A DNA stretch of 64,000 nt from Nonomuraea guangzhouensis (GCF_019396345.1 NZ_JAHKRM010000019.1:62001-126000), one strand, 5' to 3'; counted from the first letter of the stretch, positions 17,671 to 26,716 are shown. Translations and numbers: made by a program. Notes: a model not told the origin generated them from the letters alone.

Positions 17671-18692
17671 CACGACTCCCATGGCGCCCACATAGGAAGA
17701 ACAAGTTCGTCGTCCAAAGCACGATATGTCGTACGCAATGCCATGCCGATACCCACGGCGTCGGGCGGGCAGTCCACGATGTTCCCCACAATCCTCACCC
17801 CTTCTGGCAGCTCCACCACTGCCACCACAAAGGGCGTCTCCCGTCCCGGGACCGGGGGGTGGTGGTGCACGACATAGCTGTAGACGGTGCCCTCGCCGCT
17901 CGCCACGGTGTGGGTGCGGTTGGTGGAGCGGCAGGCGGGACATATCGGGCCTGGCGGGTGGCGTAGCTCGCCGCAGTCGGCGCAGCGCTGGATGCGCAGC
18001 TCGCCCTGCTGGACGCCTTCCCAGAAGAAGGCCGTGTCGTCGTTGACGGCGGGCCGCAGGGGGTACGGTTTGCGGCTCGCCTCCGGGGCTGGTGCGGCGG
18101 TGGGCGGCGGTTGCTTGGGGGTGCGTGGGCGAAATTTCAGGATCCGGAACATCATCTCGGCCACTGGGTCGTCCGCGTCGCCGTACCAGGTGACGTTCCA
18201 GGTGGCGAAGTAGCCCTCGCCGAGCGCTGTCCGCTTCGGGCCCACGAGGCTGGTGAAGCGGGTCGACGGGGTCAGGCGCTCGCCCAGCCGGGCGTACCGG
18301 TGGTAGGTCTGCTCGCAGTTCGTCGCCACCACGCCCGTGTAGCCGTGGGCGTTCAGTGCGGTGATCATGTCGTCGACCGGCGAGCGATCCTTGGTCCCCC
18401 GGCGGAGGCCCTGCATGGTCCAGACCTGGATCATCGCGGGTGGGGCGAGGCCTTTGTCGAGGTAGGCCGGGTTCGTGTCGCCCATGGCGTCCTGCCAGTG
18501 CCTGATCATGGGCTCGTTCACCGGGTCCGGCGCGGCGGCGCCGCGCACCTCCCCGAGGGCGATCTGCTTGTCCGCCAGCTCGCGCAGCTCCCTGTCCGCG
18601 CTCAAGGCGCCGGTCGGCTGGGCGTCCGTGGTCGAGGCATCGGCCGGCTGGGCGGCGGTTGTGCGGGCGTCCGTCGGCTGGGCGTCCGTCAT
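17670..18692 (-). CDS. chsH2: ChsH2: fused MaoC-like and DUF35/OB-fold protein
   Basis: Residues ~35-190 are a MaoC-like domain (EPMIRHWQDAMGDTNPAY, then YARLGERLTPSTRF). Residues ~215-340 are a DUF35 domain with a zinc ribbon (CADCGELRHPPGPICPAC) followed by an OB-like fold (GTVYSYVVHHHPP). This two-domain layout is diagnostic of ChsH2 (Rv3542c), which forms the hydratase with ChsH1 and docks Ltp2 through DUF35. The first ~30 residues are a low-complexity Ala/Thr/Gln repeat (TTDAQPT, TTAAQPA) not usual in the family. ATGA overlap couples it to chsE2. Confidence 0.9.
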   Translation of the reverse strand: MTDAQPTDARTTAAQPADASTTDAQPTGALSADRELRELADKQIALGEVRGAAAPDPVNEPMIRHWQDAMGDTNPAYLDKGLAPPAMIQVWTMQGLRRGTKDRSPVDDMITALNAHGYTGVVATNCEQTYHRYARLGERLTPSTRFTSLVGPKRTALGEGYFATWNVTWYGDADDPVAEMMFRILKFRPRTPKQPPPTAAPAPEASRKPYPLRPAVNDDTAFFWEGVQQGELRIQRCADCGELRHPPGPICPACRSTNRTHTVASGEGTVYSYVVHHHPPVPGRETPFVVAVVELPEGVRIVGNIVDCPPDAVGIGMALRTTYRALDDELVLPMWAPWES

Positions 18693-19843
18693 CGGGGCGG
18701 CCTCGGGAGGCTCAGGCCGAGCATCGCGATCAGCTCGCGTTGCACCTCGTTCACCCCGCCGCCGAACGTCAGCACCACCGCGCCCTTCACGCCGTGGTCG
18801 AAGCGCTCCAGGAGCTCGGCCGTCTCCGGGTCCGACGGGTCGGCGTACCGGGCCAGGATGTCGGCGATGAGCCGGCCGACCTCCTGCACCCGCTCCGAGG
18901 CGTAGATCTTGGTGGCGGACGCGTCGGGCGCGCCCAGCCAGCCGAGGTCCATGTTCGCCGCGACCTGCCAGTTGAGCAGCTCGTTCGTCCGGAAGTAGGC
19001 CCGCACCCTGCCCAGCGCCCGCCGTACGTCCGGCTGGTCCACCAACCCGGTACGGCGCGCCCAGGCCAGGAAGCGGTCGTAGGTCTGGCCGAGGTTCCCG
19101 GCGGGGCCGAGTGTGACGCGTTCGTGGTTGAGCTGGTTGACGATCAGGTCCCAGCCTTTGTCCACCTCGCCCACGACCATGTTCGCCGGGACGCGGACGT
19201 CGGCGTAGTAGGTGGCGTTCGTGTGGTGGCGGCCGTCCATGGTGATGATCGGCGTCCAGGAGAAGCCCGGGTCGTCGGTCGAGGCGATCATCATCGTGAT
19301 GCCCTTGTGCTTCTTGGCATCGGGGTTGGTACGGGTGGCCAGCCAGATGTACTGGGCGTAGTGGGCGCCGCTGGTGAAGATCTTCTGGCCGTTGACGACA
19401 TAGTGATCGCCGTCGAGCACCGCCGAGGTCCGGAGCGAGGCCAGGTCCGTGCCCGCCTCGGGCTCGCTATAGCCGATCGCGAAGTGGCACTCCCCTGCCA
19501 GGATGCTCGGCAGGAACTTCTCCTTCTGCTCCGGCGTGCCGTACTGCATCAGGGTGGGACCGACCGTCTGCAACGTGATGATCGGGTACGGCACCCCGGC
19601 CCGGGCGACCTCGTTGGCGAAGATCTGCTGTTCGAGCGGGCCGAAACCGCCGCCACCGTACTCCTTCGGCCAGCCGAGACCGAGCTTGCGGTCGCGGCCG
19701 AGCCTGCGGCAGTGCTCCATGTAGGCGGTGCCGAACGGGTCCTCGGCGATCTTGCGGCGGTCCTCCTGGGTGAGGCAGTTCTGGAAGTACTCGCGCAGCT
19801 CGTCGCGGAGCCTGCGCTGGTCGGGGGTCAGGTCGATCAGCAT
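18689..19843 (-). CDS. chsE2: acyl-CoA dehydrogenase subunit ChsE2 (FadE29-like)
   Basis: A 384-residue acyl-CoA dehydrogenase starting MLIDLTPDQRRLRDELREYF, with the FAD/substrate segment FAIGYSEPEAGTDLASLRT and the helical C-domain (NHERVTLGPAGNLGQTYDR). In the igr pathway ChsE1 and ChsE2 form an alpha2beta2 enzyme that dehydrogenates the C3 side chain of the steroid CoA thioester. Length and gene order match FadE29 (Rv3543c). It overlaps chsE1 as ATGA upstream and chsH2 downstream. The much longer open frame that extends 5' of the ATG runs inside chsE1 and is not protein-like. Confidence 0.88.
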   Translation of the reverse strand: MLIDLTPDQRRLRDELREYFQNCLTQEDRRKIAEDPFGTAYMEHCRRLGRDRKLGLGWPKEYGGGGFGPLEQQIFANEVARAGVPYPIITLQTVGPTLMQYGTPEQKEKFLPSILAGECHFAIGYSEPEAGTDLASLRTSAVLDGDHYVVNGQKIFTSGAHYAQYIWLATRTNPDAKKHKGITMMIASTDDPGFSWTPIITMDGRHHTNATYYADVRVPANMVVGEVDKGWDLIVNQLNHERVTLGPAGNLGQTYDRFLAWARRTGLVDQPDVRRALGRVRAYFRTNELLNWQVAANMDLGWLGAPDASATKIYASERVQEVGRLIADILARYADPSDPETAELLERFDHGVKGAVVLTFGGGVNEVQRELIAMLGLSLPRPPR

Positions 19844-20898
19844 CAGACGAGCGCTCCGATCAGGTCGAGCTGGGCGTCGGCGCCGCCGAGCAGGTGCGTC
19901 AGGTGCTTGGCGTGCGCGAAGTAGCGGTGCAGCGGGTACGTCACGTCGAGACCCAGGCCGCCGTGCAGGTGCTGGCAGGTGTAGAGCGCCGTGAACGCCT
20001 CGCTGACGTGGAACGCGGCCACGGCCAGGTCCTCCTCGGCCGGCAGGTCGTTGGCGAGCAGCCAGGCGCCCGACCACACGGCCACGTCGAGCGCCCGCGT
20101 GGCGATGTAGACGTCGGCGATCTGCACGGTGACCGCCTGGAACTCGGCCAGGGCCCGGCCGAACTGCTTGCGGTTCTTGATGTACTCGGTGGTCAGTTTG
20201 AGAGCGCCGGCCAGCACGCCACTGGCCTGGGCCGCGACGGCCGCCGTGAAGAGCTGCCGCAGACCGGAGACCGCCTCCGGACCGGCCAGCCGCTCGGCCG
20301 GCGTCCGGTCGAACACGACGGTGGCCAGCGCCTCGCCGTTGGCGGCGAACTCCGGCCGCGCCGTCCACGAGCCGGTGGCCACGAACACGCCTTCATCGGC
20401 GGTGACCAGCACGTACGCGGCCTCGTTCCCGTACGGGACCCCGACCTTGCGCCCGGTCAGCACCCAGCCGTCGCCGTCCCGCTCGGCGGTGGTCAGGGGC
20501 GGGTCCGCCAGTGCCCTGCCCGGTTCACGGAGTGCCACCGTGCCGACGCTGTCAGCCGGCTGCTGCTCCGGGTCCGGAGACGTGCCCACTGTCTGCCCGT
20601 ACCGGGCCATCGCCAGCGTGCTGACCAGCGTCGCCAGCGCGGGCACCGGCGCGGCCCGCGCGCCGACCTCGCGGAGCACCACGGCCAGTTCGACGGGCCC
20701 GAGCCCGGCGCCGCCCGCGTCCTCCGGCACGCACACGCTCATCAGCTCCGCCTGGGACAGCGTCTGCCAGAGCCCCTCGTCGTAAGGCAGGCCGCTCTTC
20801 TCGTGCGCCTCCAGCCGCTCCGAGGTCGCCTCCTTGCCCAGGAGATCGGCGGCCAGGATGCGCAGGTCCTGTTGAGTGTCATCCAGGTTGAAATCCAC
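19843..20898 (-). CDS. chsE1: acyl-CoA dehydrogenase subunit ChsE1 (FadE28-like)
   Basis: A 351-residue acyl-CoA dehydrogenase homologue starting at GTG (VDFNLDDTQQDLRILAADLL). The helical N-domain and central region are visible, but the FAD-binding segments are weaker than in ChsE2, as known for one subunit of heteromeric steroid dehydrogenases. TEYIKNRKQFGRALAEFQAV and the terminal HLHGGLGLDVTYPLHRYF are family hallmarks. The GTG shares one base with the fadD stop (TAGTG), with GGAGAAA upstream. It is the partner of ChsE2 and corresponds to FadE28 (Rv3544c). Confidence 0.87.
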   Translation of the reverse strand: MDFNLDDTQQDLRILAADLLGKEATSERLEAHEKSGLPYDEGLWQTLSQAELMSVCVPEDAGGAGLGPVELAVVLREVGARAAPVPALATLVSTLAMARYGQTVGTSPDPEQQPADSVGTVALREPGRALADPPLTTAERDGDGWVLTGRKVGVPYGNEAAYVLVTADEGVFVATGSWTARPEFAANGEALATVVFDRTPAERLAGPEAVSGLRQLFTAAVAAQASGVLAGALKLTTEYIKNRKQFGRALAEFQAVTVQIADVYIATRALDVAVWSGAWLLANDLPAEEDLAVAAFHVSEAFTALYTCQHLHGGLGLDVTYPLHRYFAHAKHLTHLLGGADAQLDLIGALV

Positions 20899-22517
20899 TA
20901 TTTCTCCAAAAGGTGTTGCCGGCCGTGCCGGGCGAACTCCCGCTCGATCGCCGCGACGTCCTCGCCCTTCAGTAATCGGAGCTCCACACCGGTCGGACGC
21001 CACCAGACCGGGTCGGCCGTCCGCCAGCCCTCCTTCACCAGGACCCGCTTGACGACCTTGTGCGAGGAGGTTTGGGGTAGACCATCGGAGATGCGTACGT
21101 ACCGGGGGAACGACTTGGCCCCCAGGTCGCGGCGAGCGGCGAGGAAGCTGCCGAACGCGGCGGGGTCGAACAGCGCTTCCATGACGAGCGCCGCCATGAC
21201 CTGGTCTCCGGCCGCCGCGTCCGGCACCGGGTAGACGGCCGCCTCGATCACCCCCGGGAACTCCCGCAGGACCGCCTCGATCGGGGCCACCGCCAGGTTC
21301 TCGCCGTCCACGCGGAGCCGCTCGGTGCCCCGCCCGGCGAAGAACACGTAGCCGTCGGCGTCCGCGTACGCCAGGTCGCCCGACCAGAACGCGCCCTCCC
21401 GCATCCGCTCGGCGTCGGCGTCCGGGTCGTTGTAGTAGCCGTCGAACAGGCCGAGACCGCCGGTGTTCACCAACTCGCCGACCGCCTCGTCGGGGTTGAG
21501 CAGCCGCCCGTCCTCGACGCGGCCCGGCGGGCACGGCAGGCCGGTCAGCGGGCTGCGGATCTCGATGCCCAGCGGCAGCCTGCCGAGACAGCCGGGCGGG
21601 CCCGTCGGATCCGGGCTGAGCGAGATGGCCGTCTCCGTCGACCCGAACGCGTCGATCACATGGCAGCCGAACCGCTCCCCGAACCGCCTGGTCGCCGTGG
21701 CGCTCCCCTCGTTGCCGAAGGCGAGCCTCAGGGGGTTGTCCGCGTCGTCCGGCTGCCGGGGGGTGGCCAGGACGTAGGAGAGCGCCTTGCCGACGTAGTG
21801 GAGGTACGTACAGCCGTAGCGTCTGATGTCCGGCAGCAGGCCCGACGCGGAGAACCGCCGCCGCAGCACCAGCGTCGCCCCCGACGCCACGGCAGGCGCG
21901 TACGCCGCCATGACGGCGCCGGAGTGGAAGAGCGGCATCGCACAGTAGACGGCGTCGGTGGGGCTGAGCATCGCGGCGAGCGAGACACCGGGGACGGCGA
22001 TCTTCCGGTGCGTGATCCGCACCGCCCGCGGCCGGCCGGACGTGCCGGAGGTGAAGATCAACATGACCAGCGCGCCAGGATCCGGATCCGGGTCGCGTAC
22101 GTCCGGGTCTGTCGTGAGGGCCGAGCCCCAGTCCGGGATGGGCGCCGACGCCACTCCCAGGGCGTCGGCCACGGAGTGCGCCACCGCCTCGTACGGGCCG
22201 TCCCACAGCAGCAGGCCGACGTCGGTGGCGCGGGCGTCGCGGGTCAGCTCTTCCACCGAGCGGGTCGGGTTCAGCGCCACCAGCACCCGCCCCGAGAGCG
22301 CGGCCCCGCCCAGCAGGAACACCATCTCCGGCACGTTGTCGCAGAGCACCGCCACGTGCGGCGGTCCGTCGAAGGCGCGGGTGTTCAGCCAGGCGGCGGC
22401 GGTGCGGCAGGCGGCCACCTGCGCGCGCCACGACCACACGCGATCCTCGAAGACCAGCCCCGGACGGTCGTCGCCGGCCCGGGCCAGCAACAGTGCGGCG
22501 AGCGTGTCCGCGGCCAT
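20898..22517 (-). CDS. steroid/fatty acyl-CoA ligase (FadD17/FadD19-type)
   Basis: A 539-residue ANL-superfamily adenylating enzyme with P-loop LIFTSGTSGRPRAV, the A5 motif AFGSTETAIS, the hinge region FWSGDLAYADADGYVFFAGR and a C-terminal Lys in TSSHKVVKRVL. It activates a carboxylate as acyl-AMP and then acyl-CoA. In this operon a steroid side-chain acid is the likely substrate. It resembles mycobacterial FadD17, but the exact substrate length is inference. The ATG has a near-perfect SD (AGGAGGG). It is the first gene of the six-gene operon, where mycobacterial igr has cyp125, and a KstR-type operator lies 40 bases upstream. Confidence 0.87.
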   Translation of the reverse strand: MAADTLAALLLARAGDDRPGLVFEDRVWSWRAQVAACRTAAAWLNTRAFDGPPHVAVLCDNVPEMVFLLGGAALSGRVLVALNPTRSVEELTRDARATDVGLLLWDGPYEAVAHSVADALGVASAPIPDWGSALTTDPDVRDPDPDPGALVMLIFTSGTSGRPRAVRITHRKIAVPGVSLAAMLSPTDAVYCAMPLFHSGAVMAAYAPAVASGATLVLRRRFSASGLLPDIRRYGCTYLHYVGKALSYVLATPRQPDDADNPLRLAFGNEGSATATRRFGERFGCHVIDAFGSTETAISLSPDPTGPPGCLGRLPLGIEIRSPLTGLPCPPGRVEDGRLLNPDEAVGELVNTGGLGLFDGYYNDPDADAERMREGAFWSGDLAYADADGYVFFAGRGTERLRVDGENLAVAPIEAVLREFPGVIEAAVYPVPDAAAGDQVMAALVMEALFDPAAFGSFLAARRDLGAKSFPRYVRISDGLPQTSSHKVVKRVLVKEGWRTADPVWWRPTGVELRLLKGEDVAAIEREFARHGRQHLLEK

Positions 22518-22557
22518 CGACCCTCCTAGCAAGCGCCCGGTCAACAGTTCCGCAAAC

Positions 22558-22571
22558 TAGAACAGATTCTA
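22558..22571. promoter_or_regulatory. KstR-type operator before fadD
   Basis: TAGAACAGATTCTA is a 14-bp inverted repeat with one mismatch to TnnAACnnGTTnnA, the published KstR consensus. It lies 40 bases upstream of the fadD start in the fadD/kstR divergent region, where it would repress the operon. Confidence 0.75.
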
Positions 22572-22691
22572 ATCTCTGTCCATAGGCGACACATCACAAC
22601 AACTCCGGATATATGCCTGTAGCGGCCCAGACATGCGTCTATACAGGTTCTTTGTGACTCGCGGGTAACAAGCCGAGTTATCGAGAAATCA

Positions 22692-22705
22692 GATAACGTG
22701 TTCTC
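22692..22705. promoter_or_regulatory. KstR-type core site before kstR
   Basis: GATAACGTGTTCTC carries the exact core AAC-N2-GTT, but the outer T and A are G and C. It lies 54 bases upstream of the preferred kstR start, a position fit for autoregulation. It is weaker than the fadD site. Confidence 0.5.
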
Positions 22706-22759
22706 ATGCGTACTCCGCAGCCGTCGTCCGCCGCGCCCCCCAGCGACACCGAGGGGATC

Positions 22760-23362
22760 ATGGAGAGCCATTCCACATCCGGCGGTCACAGCGTCCGTAC
22801 GCGTAGCCAGCACCAGCGCCGCAAGCGCATCGTCCAGGCCGCCGCCGCCCTCGCCTCGCGCGGCGGCGTCGAGGCGATGCAGATGCGCACGGTCGCCGAG
22901 CGGGCGGGCGTCGCGCTCGGCACCCTCTACCGCTACTTCCCGTCGAAGATGGACCTGGTCGTGGCGGTCGTCGGCGAGGAGATCGACCTGCTGGAGAGCA
23001 GCATCGAACGCCGCCCGCCGAGCGCCTCCACCCCGGCGGGCCGCGCGGTCGACGTGCTGATGCGGGCCACCCGTGGCCTCATGCGCGAGCCCGAGCTGGC
23101 CGACGCGCTGATCCGGTCGCTGATCATGGCCGAGGTGGAGACCCCGTTCGGCGATCGGATGACGGGGCTGCTGCTGCGGGTCTCGGCCGGGCTCACGCGG
23201 GAGCGGGCCAGCGAGGTGCAGCTCGACCTGGCGGGGTCGCTGTCCAGCGTGTGGGTGCAGGAGCTGCTGGAGATGCTCCGTGGGCGCCGCACGTACGAGC
23301 AGATCCAGCGCCGCATCGAAATCGCCGCCGCCCGGCTGGTGAACGACCTCTCCACGGCGTAA
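22760..23362 (+). CDS. kstR: TetR-family steroid catabolism repressor, KstR homologue
   Basis: The HTH region RRKRIVQAAAALASRGGVEA, QMRTVAERAGVALGTLYRYF, PSKMDLV is very close to mycobacterial KstR (which has GGYEAVQMRAVADRADVAVGTLYRYFPSK). With the ATG at 22760 (SD GAGGGG) the product is 200 residues, the KstR length. An in-frame ATG at 22706 would add 18 residues but has no SD and abuts a KstR-type core. KstR is released by steroid CoA thioesters. The gene is divergent from the steroid operon, and sites of its consensus recur through the window. Confidence 0.88.
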   Translation: MESHSTSGGHSVRTRSQHQRRKRIVQAAAALASRGGVEAMQMRTVAERAGVALGTLYRYFPSKMDLVVAVVGEEIDLLESSIERRPPSASTPAGRAVDVLMRATRGLMREPELADALIRSLIMAEVETPFGDRMTGLLLRVSAGLTRERASEVQLDLAGSLSSVWVQELLEMLRGRRTYEQIQRRIEIAAARLVNDLSTA

Positions 23363-23520
23363 GAACCACCGCTATTTTTTACGGCACCGCCTGGCCGGCG
23401 CCACCCGCCGCACATGGCTGAGGACCTCCAGGGAGACGGCCTCTGACCCGCACGGGGCTGGGCGCCGTGACGGCGTGTTCTTGGCCGGTGGCGTGGTCGG
23501 CCGACAGCCGGCGGGTGGCC

Positions 23521-24483
23521 TCAGACCACAGCCCTGAAGGTGCGGCGATACGTGTGTGGGGACACTCCCAGTGACGCGTGCAGGTGTTGTCTCATTGAGG
23601 CGGCCGTGCCGAAGCCCGACTGTTCCGCCACCCGGTCCACCGGCAGGTCTGTGGTCTCCAGGAGGTGTCTGGCCAGTTCGATGCGTTGACGGGTCAGCCA
23701 TTGGCCGGGGCTCTGGCCTACTTCGTGGCGGAAGTGGCGGGTGAAGGTGCGTCTGCTCATGCCCGCGTGTTCGGCCAGGTCGGCCAGTTGAAGGGGCTCT
23801 GACAGGCGTTGGAGGGCCCAGGCTCTGGTGGGGGCGGTGCCGGTTGCCGATGGTTCGGGGACCGGGCGTTCGATGTACTGGGCCTGGCCGCCGTCCCGCC
23901 ACGGGGGGACGATGCAGTGGCGGGCCACCTGGTTGGCGACCTCGCTGCCGTGGTCGCGCCGTACCAGGTGCAGGCAGAGATCCACGCCCGCTGACGCGCC
24001 CGCCGAGGTGAGTACGTCGCCGTCGTCCACGAACAGCACATCCGAGTCCATCCGCACCCCCGGGAAGAGGCGGGCGAAGCGCTCGGCGTGCCGCCAGTGG
24101 GTGGTGGCCGGGCGGCCGTCGAGGCGGCCCGCGGCCGCCAGGACGAAGGTGGCGATGCAGATTGACACGACCCGGGTGCCCGGACGTACCAGGGAGAGGG
24201 CGTCGAGCAGTCCGGGTGGCAGCGACTCCGGGCCGGTGATGTCCGCGAAACCTGCGGCGGCGGCGATGACGACCGTGTCGGCGGTGGCCAGCGCGCTCGC
24301 GTCGTGTTCGACGGCGATCGCGTAGTCGGCGGCCGTGGCGACGGGGCCGCCGTCGAGCGTGCAGGTGACCACTTCGTAGAGCGGCTCGTCTCCCGGACCC
24401 CGTGCCGTAGAGAAGATCCTGGAGGGCACGCTCAGCTCGAACGGGATGACGTTCGGCAGCGCCAGTACGACCACACGATGCAT
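23521..24483 (-). CDS. GlxA-like AraC-family regulator with DJ-1/PfpI domain
   Basis: A 320-residue protein. Residues 1-180 are a glutamine amidotransferase-like DJ-1/PfpI domain (VVLALPNVIPFELSVPSRIF; the nucleophile-elbow position reads SICIATFVLAAAG). Residues ~215-315 hold two AraC helix-turn-helix units (LQLADLAEHAGMSRRTFTRHF and VDRVAEQSGFGTAASMRQHL). Members sense small molecules and often regulate a neighbouring oxidoreductase. The divergent quinone oxidoreductase 73 bases away is the obvious candidate. The frame stays open 5' of this ATG, but only as antisense to that gene. Confidence 0.88.
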   Translation of the reverse strand: MHRVVVLALPNVIPFELSVPSRIFSTARGPGDEPLYEVVTCTLDGGPVATAADYAIAVEHDASALATADTVVIAAAAGFADITGPESLPPGLLDALSLVRPGTRVVSICIATFVLAAAGRLDGRPATTHWRHAERFARLFPGVRMDSDVLFVDDGDVLTSAGASAGVDLCLHLVRRDHGSEVANQVARHCIVPPWRDGGQAQYIERPVPEPSATGTAPTRAWALQRLSEPLQLADLAEHAGMSRRTFTRHFRHEVGQSPGQWLTRQRIELARHLLETTDLPVDRVAEQSGFGTAASMRQHLHASLGVSPHTYRRTFRAVV

Positions 24484-24555
24484 GGCCCGATCTTTACACA
24501 TCTTGGCCACTGGGCCACTCGCAGATCGGTACCCCGGCGCAGCACCCTTGGGGGC

Positions 24556-25497
24556 ATGAAGATGCGCGCGATCAGCCAGGACGCCCTGGGCGGACCGGAA
24601 GTGCTGAAGACAGTCGAGGTGGACAGGCCCACGCCGGGGCCGACCGAGGTGCTCGTGCGGGTGCACGCGGCCGGGGTCAACCCCGCGGACTGGAAGACCC
24701 GGGCCGGCGGCGGTCATCTGAAGGTGCCGTTCGTGCTCGGCTGGGACGTTTCCGGCGTCGTCGAGCAGGTGGGCCTGGGCACGACCATTTACCAGCCCGG
24801 TGACGAGGTCTTCGGCATGCTCCGCTATCCGTACGGCAACGGCGCCTACGCCGAGTACGTGAGCGCCCCGGCCCGCCATTTCGCCCCCAAGCCCGCGAAC
24901 CTCGACCACACCCAGGCGGCCGCGATCCCCCTCGCCGCGCTGACCGCCTGGCAGGCGCTGGTGGACACCGCCGGGCTGACGGGGGGCCAGCGGGTGCTCG
25001 TGCACGCGGCGGCGGGCGGTGTGGGGCACTTCGCCGTGCAGATCGCCAAGGCACGCGGCGCGTACGTCATCGGCACGGCCAGCGCCGCCAAGCACGACCT
25101 GCTCCGTGACCTCGGCGCCGACGAGCTGGTCGACTACCGCCACGAGGACTTCGCCGAGGTCGTCCGCGACGTCGACGTGGTGATCGAGACCATGGGCGGC
25201 GACTACGGCCCGCGCTCGCTGCCCACCCTGCGCGAGGGCGGCACGATCGTCTCGCTGGCTCTCTCGCTCCTGGACGCGGACCTGCACGCGCAGGCCGCAG
25301 AGCGGGGCATCCGGTCGGCGGCCATGCTCGTCGAGCCCGACCACGCCGCGATGAGGGCGCTGGCGGCGCTGGCGAAGGCCGGGAAACTGCGGCCCGAACT
25401 GGCCGCCGTGCTGCCGCTGGCGGACGCGGCCAAGGCACACGAGCTGGGCGAGTCCGGCCGTACAACGGGGAAGATCGTCCTGTCCGTACGGCAGTAG
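24556..25497 (+). CDS. zinc-free MDR quinone oxidoreductase-like NADP-dependent enzyme
   Basis: A 313-residue medium-chain dehydrogenase: N-terminal GroES-like domain (VLVRVHAAGVNPADWKTRAG) and NADPH-binding Rossmann fold with VLVHAAAGGVGHFAVQIAKA. It lacks the Cys/His zinc ligands of alcohol dehydrogenases, like quinone oxidoreductases. It probably reduces quinones or enones with NADPH in the cytoplasm. The ATG follows a G-rich SD, and an in-frame ATG two codons later is possible. It is divergent from the GlxA-like regulator and probably controlled by it. Confidence 0.88.
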   Translation: MKMRAISQDALGGPEVLKTVEVDRPTPGPTEVLVRVHAAGVNPADWKTRAGGGHLKVPFVLGWDVSGVVEQVGLGTTIYQPGDEVFGMLRYPYGNGAYAEYVSAPARHFAPKPANLDHTQAAAIPLAALTAWQALVDTAGLTGGQRVLVHAAAGGVGHFAVQIAKARGAYVIGTASAAKHDLLRDLGADELVDYRHEDFAEVVRDVDVVIETMGGDYGPRSLPTLREGGTIVSLALSLLDADLHAQAAERGIRSAAMLVEPDHAAMRALAALAKAGKLRPELAAVLPLADAAKAHELGESGRTTGKIVLSVRQ

Positions 25498-25680
25498 ATC
25501 GTCCTGTAGGTACGACAAGTAGACGGGAAGGACGATCAGGACCCGACAGGGCGACCCTAGAACCGGCCCCACGGCCATGCCCCCGCAGGACGACCGCGGG
25601 GCCGGAGCGGAACACCTGTATGGACTCGGTGGCGGCCGGGAACTCATCGGTTTGTCGGTGGCGGAGGCTATACAGGGGGT

Positions 25681-26673
25681 ATGACAGACAGGCCGTCAAA
25701 CGAGGACTTCCTCCGGCAGGCCGATCCGCTGCGGCGCGAGTTGCTGGCGCACTGCTACCGCATGCTGGGGTCGGTGCACGACGCCGAGGACCTCGTCCAG
25801 GAGACCTACCTGCGCGCGTGGCGCGCCTATGACGGGTTCGAGGGGCGTTCGTCGCTCCGCACCTGGCTCTACCGGATCGCCACGACGGCCTGCCTGACGG
25901 CGCTCGACAGCCGGAGCAGGAGGCCGCTGCCGACCGGGCTCGGCGCGCCGGCGTCCGAGGCGACCGGTCCCCTGGTCGAGGGGGACGAGGTGCCGTGGCT
26001 GGAGCCCATACCCGACGGGATGGTCGGCGCCGGGGCCGGCGACCCCGCCACCATCGTCACCTCGCGTGACAGCATCCGGCTCGCGCTCATCGCCGCGCTG
26101 CAGCACCTGCCGCCCCGGCAGCGGGCGGTGCTGATCCTGCGTGACGTGCTCAAGTGGCGGGCCGCGGAGGTGGCCGAGGTCCTCGACACCACGACCGTCG
26201 CCGTCAACAGCACCCTGCAGCGCGCCCGGGCCCAGCTCGACGAGGTGTCGCCGAGCCTCGACGACCCGGTGGAGCCGTTGACGGCCGAGCAGCGGGCCCA
26301 GCTCGACCGCTATGTGGCGGCGTTCCAGAATTACGACGTGGCGGGCATCGTGCAGCTGTTCACGAAGGACGCGGTCTGGGAGATGCCGCCGTTCACCGGG
26401 TGGTATCAGGGTGCCGACAACATCGGCCGGCTCATCGTGACCAACTGCCCGGCGAAGCAGCCCGGCGATCTGCGGCTGATGCCGATCGAGGCCAACGGGC
26501 AGCCGGCGTTCGGGATGTATTTCCGGCGCGGCGACGTCTATGAGGCGTTCGGGCTGCCGGTGCTCACGTTCACCGGTTCGCGGGTCAGCCATGTCGCGAT
26601 GTTCTTCGACCTCGGCCTCTTCGACACCTTCGGGCTGCCTCGCACACTGAGCGGGGCTTCCACCAGAAACTAG
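25681..26673 (+). CDS. ECF sigma factor with C-terminal SnoaL-like domain (SigG type)
   Basis: A 330-residue sigma factor. Region 2 is HDAEDLVQETYLRAWRAYDGF and region 4 is LPPRQRAVLILRDVLKWRAA followed by EVAEVLDTTTVAVNSTLQRAR. Residues ~205-320 form a SnoaL/NTF2-like domain (LDRYVAAFQNYDVAGIVQLF), and a WLEPIPD segment lies between regions 2 and 4. This is the SigG-type architecture, where the C-terminal domain modulates activity in place of an anti-sigma factor. No anti-sigma gene is present. The stop codon overlaps the KstR-type site of the next gene. Confidence 0.92.
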   Translation: MTDRPSNEDFLRQADPLRRELLAHCYRMLGSVHDAEDLVQETYLRAWRAYDGFEGRSSLRTWLYRIATTACLTALDSRSRRPLPTGLGAPASEATGPLVEGDEVPWLEPIPDGMVGAGAGDPATIVTSRDSIRLALIAALQHLPPRQRAVLILRDVLKWRAAEVAEVLDTTTVAVNSTLQRARAQLDEVSPSLDDPVEPLTAEQRAQLDRYVAAFQNYDVAGIVQLFTKDAVWEMPPFTGWYQGADNIGRLIVTNCPAKQPGDLRLMPIEANGQPAFGMYFRRGDVYEAFGLPVLTFTGSRVSHVAMFFDLGLFDTFGLPRTLSGASTRN

Positions 26674-26684
26674 AACGCGTTACA
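26671..26684. promoter_or_regulatory. KstR-type operator before the thiolase
   Basis: TAGAACGCGTTACA matches TnnAACnnGTTnnA at every fixed position. It lies 32 bases upstream of the thiolase GTG, with its first bases in the stop codon of the sigma gene. It would place the thiolase, and perhaps the following metallo-hydrolase, under KstR. Confidence 0.75.
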
Positions 26685-26716
26685 GTCACGACCGGAGCAT
26701 CGTTCTGGAGGCGACT

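Noticed and set aside
19843..22437. Extended chsE1 start far upstream
   Set aside because: The extension lies inside fadD in another frame and is Arg/Gly-rich. The TAGTG overlap with GGAGAAA upstream gives a proper start.
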